The translations under genes were made by a program, and so were the position numbers. A DNA stretch of 64,000 nucleotides from DATFXM01 sp035315885 (GTDB lineage: Bacteria > Acidobacteriota > Blastocatellia > UBA7656). How positions within the stretch are numbered: the first letter of the stretch is position 1; every line of letters begins with the position of its first letter. The stretch spans positions 62,001 to 126,000 of the forward strand of contig DATFXM010000101.1 in assembly GCA_035315885.1 (NCBI GenBank), read 5' to 3'. The notes beneath the pieces were generated by a model that worked only from the letters and a program-made list of their open reading frames with translations, was not told the origin of the DNA and did not search any database. Shown piece after piece: positions 61,157 through 64,000 of this stretch.

Positions 61157-62329
61157 TTACCAGTGCGTTGTCACAACCAGCCCGATCGGCGATGAGCCGA
61201 CCGGCACGCCGATAGCGCCAACATCTTCGAGCCCCGCGCTGCCGCCACCTTCAGTGACTCTCAGCACGTTGATGCTTTGGTTGCTCGCTCCGATGTTGAG
61301 CTGATAGAGAAAGCGACTGCGCGGATCGAGCGCAATCTCAAAAGGGGTTCGCCCAAAAGCCGCGGTGTTGTGAGTGCCGGCTAGACTCAGTAACCCTCCG
61401 ACAGCGGTCGAGTAGAGCGACACGGAGTTGGTTCCGGTGTTGGACACCCAAACGCGTTGGCCGTCGGGGTGCGCGACGATCCAGCACGCGGCTCGTTCTG
61501 GCGCGTTGCTGATCGCGGCAATTTGTTCAAACGAACCTTCCTCGCTCACCAAATAGCTGGTGGCGCCCGGCAGTCTCGCGTCGGCTACGATCAACTGAGC
61601 GTTGGCGATCGGATTGAACACGCCTGCAAACGGACCGCGCTGGTTGTTCAGCTCCGCAAGGAGGCGCAGCTTGCCGTTCGACCGGACTGCAAAGCAATCC
61701 AGACCACCCGATCCAAAGCGAATACCTATAAGCATGCTGCCGTCACGATTGAAAAGCACCTGAGTCGGGTTGTCGCCGATTGCCAGTGTTACTCGGCGCC
61801 TTACGCGGGTGAGCGAGCCGTCGGATCCAACGCGGAAGCCAGAGTAGTTCGGCGGTTCGTCGGCGTTGCCCTTGTTGGCGACGTAGAGAAGGTTGTTTCT
61901 CAACGCCAGGCTTGACGGCGCTACGCCTCGCGAAGCGACTGGCTCATCGACAATCGTGAGTAAACCGTCTGGCCCGATTGCCATCACGGAGATGTCATCG
62001 CTGCCGGGGTTCACGGCAAACAGCCGCGTCCCATCAGTGTTCGCGACCAGCGGGCTCTGCGAATCAACCGGACGCCCCGTGCCGCGTCCTCCAGTGGGAA
62101 AGGTTCCAAGGAAAACCAGCTCGCCCGTTTCCGGATTCGCCTCGTAGGCCGCAATGGCGTTAGGGCCATCGGGATTGGTCATTGTATACACAAAAGAGCG
62201 CTGGGCAGTCGTCATTCCCCGTACGGCAGAATACTCGCCCGCGGCGTTCGAGCCGCCGAGCGGCAGTATTACGAGCAGCGCGATAGTAATGACAACTCGC
62301 CAAAACGGGTCTGTGAAAGATACTCGCAT
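61157..62329 (-). CDS. Exported lactonase-family beta-propeller protein
   Basis: 390 residues from ATG 62329, which follows GAGGTGTT; the longer frame to 62428 is rejected. A signal sequence (WRVVITIALLVILPLGGSNAAG) precedes seven-bladed repeats: FVYTMTNPDGPNAIAAYEANPETGEL, LVANTDGTRLFAVNPGSDDISVM, ILIV-like LLYVANKGN and WIVAHPDGQRVWVSNTGTNSVSLY. It belongs to the YVTN/6-phosphogluconolactonase-like family, here secreted. No catalytic assignment is possible. Confidence 0.82.
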   Translation of the reverse strand: MRVSFTDPFWRVVITIALLVILPLGGSNAAGEYSAVRGMTTAQRSFVYTMTNPDGPNAIAAYEANPETGELVFLGTFPTGGRGTGRPVDSQSPLVANTDGTRLFAVNPGSDDISVMAIGPDGLLTIVDEPVASRGVAPSSLALRNNLLYVANKGNADEPPNYSGFRVGSDGSLTRVRRRVTLAIGDNPTQVLFNRDGSMLIGIRFGSGGLDCFAVRSNGKLRLLAELNNQRGPFAGVFNPIANAQLIVADARLPGATSYLVSEEGSFEQIAAISNAPERAACWIVAHPDGQRVWVSNTGTNSVSLYSTAVGGLLSLAGTHNTAAFGRTPFEIALDPRSRFLYQLNIGASNQSINVLRVTEGGGSAGLEDVGAIGVPVGSSPIGLVVTTHW

Positions 62330-62517
62330 AGGAACAACACCTCTTGCGGCAACTCCTTGCTCGTAAATGCCACGACAGCCCCGGATTATTCCTACTGATC
62401 CCAGACCCACATGCCTATTCGACTGCAACGTGGTCCTACCGCGAAGCTCAGGCTAGCAGTAAAATCCTTTGCGACTAGAAGTAAGGTATGAGCAAAGGTC
62501 ACGATTGCCAACTGACA
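62330..62517. other. Short intergenic stretch, no gene seen
   Basis: It separates the lactonase gene from the truncated radical SAM copy. The radical SAM homology stops abruptly near 62518. No insertion sequence or direct repeat is visible at the breakpoint. Confidence 0.4.
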
Positions 62518-62761
62518 GCATGCGTCGATTCGAGGTTATGTGATCTTTACTTTGCGTTCTTTCAGATACGCGAGAATCTGCCTGAATTCCGAGTGCAACG
62601 CGTTCTCGCCCGTGCCAAGATTGATGGCGCGCACCGGTATGCTTTCACAAATTGTCTTGATGTCATCCAGCGAGAGTTCATCAACTGTCCGCATCTCTGT
62701 AGCAATGCGCGCAAGCCAGGTCACACGCATTGGTGAGACCGACTCCAACAGAGAAGAGCAT
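62518..62761 (-). pseudogene. Truncated, frameshifted copy of the radical SAM gene
   Basis: ATG 62761 with AAAGGAGCTCCC begins MLFSVGVGLTNACDLACAHCYRDADS, then TGA. A deletion of two bases relative to the intact gene at 47444 shifts the frame, after which DELSLDDIKTICESIPVRAI and NLGTGENALHSEFRQILAYL continue. A second single-base loss stops it at KVKIT, and homology ends near 62518. The leader GCGGCTTAGAAAGGA is shared with the intact copy. No SPASM domain remains. Confidence 0.85.
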
Positions 62762-62885
62762 GGGAGCTCCTTTCTAAGCCGCAACCCGGAGATCGGTTGT
62801 TTGGAATTTCTTGGTAAAACACAGCCGGACTGTCGCACGCGACGAGACACGAGCCGTCATGGATCTGCCGCCACAATCTGTTTTG

Positions 62886-63872
62886 TTACGTAAGCCACCC
62901 GAGAATCTTCCCCAATAGCGTCACATTGTCTTTTGCTTCCAAACGCCGAACGACAACTGCGTCGAGCCCCAGACTGCGACCCGCATGTAGAACCGCAAAT
63001 GTGATCTGAATAATTACCAGGAAGAAATACGTCCAGGGCCACTCGGCAGGATGGCGGTAGAGACCAAGCCACAAGTTCAACGCCATCAATGCGCCAATCA
63101 CGCCACCGAGTCGAGTAAAGATACCGAGCAACAACGAAACAGCGATGGCAACTTCTGCTGCATACACCTGTGCGGCGAAGAAACTGAAATTCGGTTGAAT
63201 CACTTTCTCGACAAACGCGCTGTGCCAGGAGAAAGCACCATTCCTGACCATTTCCCCGACCCAGAAATGAAGCCCACCCGATACACCGTCGGGGTTGTCG
63301 GTGTAGGTCGGAGGAAGCTTCCACAGCGTCTGCTGCCACCACAACCCTCCGATTAGCAGGCGCGCAATCCATAACCACGAATCGGCCGCAGTCCTCTGCT
63401 GCGCGTCGCATCGAATGTTGTAGAGCCCGATGTAGATACCGGCCAACAGCAACATGCAGAAAACGTATATCGCCGCCGCTTGCTTGTTGGTGAATCCCTG
63501 CAAAAAGGGCGGCACAACAGCTATCAACAGACGCAGGACCCACAACAACGCGATGCTGCGCGCTCGCCGGTCCGGACTACGACGCAGATTGACTACTGCT
63601 ATAGCGGCGGCGGCAAGCATGCACAACCAGTACACGTACTTCGTCAGCCCGCCGAGCGCCGCGCTCACGTCGGGCATCCAAAAAACAAAAGCGAGGAGGC
63701 CAAGAACAACGACCGCGACAGCCCACATCCACCGTCGGCTTGCGGCGCGCTCCTGCTGGTCGACTCGCAGAATCAAGAACTCGATTGCAAAGGTCGCCAG
63801 CAACAGCCAGAAGATGTAGAGCGACACCTCGCTTCTCGCGAAAAAGTTAAGAGTGTCTGAAAACGGATTCAT
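62886..63872 (-). CDS. DoxX-like multi-pass membrane protein, copy 2
   Basis: A 328-residue paralogue of the protein at 46248-47234, the same length and similar throughout: NPFSDTLNFFARSEVSLYIF, WMWAVAVVVLGLLAFVFWMP, RLLIGGLWWQQTLWKLPPTY, FVEKVIQPNFSFFAAQVYAAE and LGLYRHPAEWPWTYFFLVII. It appears intact and functional, unlike its radical SAM neighbour. ATG 63872 follows TTAGGAGACTCA. Function unknown beyond the DoxX-like family. Confidence 0.78.
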   Translation of the reverse strand: MNPFSDTLNFFARSEVSLYIFWLLLATFAIEFLILRVDQQERAASRRWMWAVAVVVLGLLAFVFWMPDVSAALGGLTKYVYWLCMLAAAAIAVVNLRRSPDRRARSIALLWVLRLLIAVVPPFLQGFTNKQAAAIYVFCMLLLAGIYIGLYNIRCDAQQRTAADSWLWIARLLIGGLWWQQTLWKLPPTYTDNPDGVSGGLHFWVGEMVRNGAFSWHSAFVEKVIQPNFSFFAAQVYAAEVAIAVSLLLGIFTRLGGVIGALMALNLWLGLYRHPAEWPWTYFFLVIIQITFAVLHAGRSLGLDAVVVRRLEAKDNVTLLGKILGWLT

Positions 63873-64000
63873 TGAGTCTCCTAAGATCGCGCTGGTTCGC
63901 TACCAGATGCGCAATCGAACGGGCAGTGCACCATATCGCTCAAGCTTAGGGGAGTGTCCACCTTTCTGAGCCGGTGGATGGTTGTGGCGCATCAGACATA
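63873..64000. other. Right edge, upstream of DoxX-like copy 2
   Basis: 128 bases that should contain the promoter of the DoxX-like gene. No gene or clear promoter box was recognised before the window ends. Confidence 0.4.

Overview
The window (64 kb, moderately GC-rich) looks like chromosomal DNA of a soil bacterium of the Acidobacteriota, probably Blastocatellia-like. This assignment is inferred from gene content, not from a marker gene. The pointers are a PadR regulator next to a giant duplicated FtsX/MacB permease of the acidobacterial orphan type, a Ser/Thr kinase with an N-terminal Cys-rich ribbon, exported FG-GAP and prenyltransferase-repeat proteins, and many families of intergenic repeats. 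No rRNA, tRNA, phage, IS transposase or CRISPR array was recognised.

Layout. 1-4.4 kb: end of an unknown exported protein, a small Cys-rich protein, a di-haem c-type cytochrome and glnS. 4.4-14.5 kb: a complete aerobic carbon monoxide dehydrogenase locus on the minus strand (coxM-coxS-coxL, XdhC-YHS fusion, MobA-like nucleotidyltransferase, coxD, coxE, coxF, SufU-like scaffold) with coxG divergent. CoxL carries the form I signature AYRCSFR, so true CO oxidation is predicted. 14.6-18.6 kb: permease/PadR pair and an 11-unit, 76-bp tandem repeat array. 18.8-34.8 kb: membrane protein, amidase, kinase-ATPase fusion, FG-GAP protein, vanadium haloperoxidase, VOC/AraC genes, CHAD, DUF2270, DUF488 and an XRE regulator preceded by two perfect dyads. 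35.6-38.7 kb: ECF sigma/anti-sigma pair, DM13 protein, repeats and a peroxiredoxin gene. 38.8-43 kb: carboxylesterase, a group of decayed genes and an SMP-30 protein. 43.7-52.5 kb: two prenyltransferase-repeat proteins, a DoxX-like membrane protein, two radical SAM proteins and three glycosyltransferases, several with overlapping stop/start codons. 52.5-60.2 kb: exported methyltransferase, a second sigma/anti-sigma pair, a copper cluster (SCO protein, multicopper oxidase) and a Crp/Fnr regulator. 60.4-64 kb: a second peroxiredoxin, a lactonase-like propeller and a second DoxX-like gene followed by a broken radical SAM copy.

Two observations stand out. First, both peroxiredoxin genes (38186-38731 and 60465-60998) carry an in-frame TGA exactly where the family has the first Cys of its CPYC motif. 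Both continue in the same frame with highly conserved sequence, and each has a compact hairpin just after the TGA. They are best read as paralogous selenoproteins. Second, the last 3.5 kb is a mosaic of duplicated pieces from elsewhere in the window: peroxiredoxin, an anti-sigma C-terminal remnant, a DoxX-like gene and a decayed radical SAM gene.

The genes suggest an aerobic heterotroph that can scavenge CO and has extensive envelope redox, copper and peroxide chemistry. Start codons were chosen from visible ribosome binding sites; where a choice differs from the longest frame it is stated.
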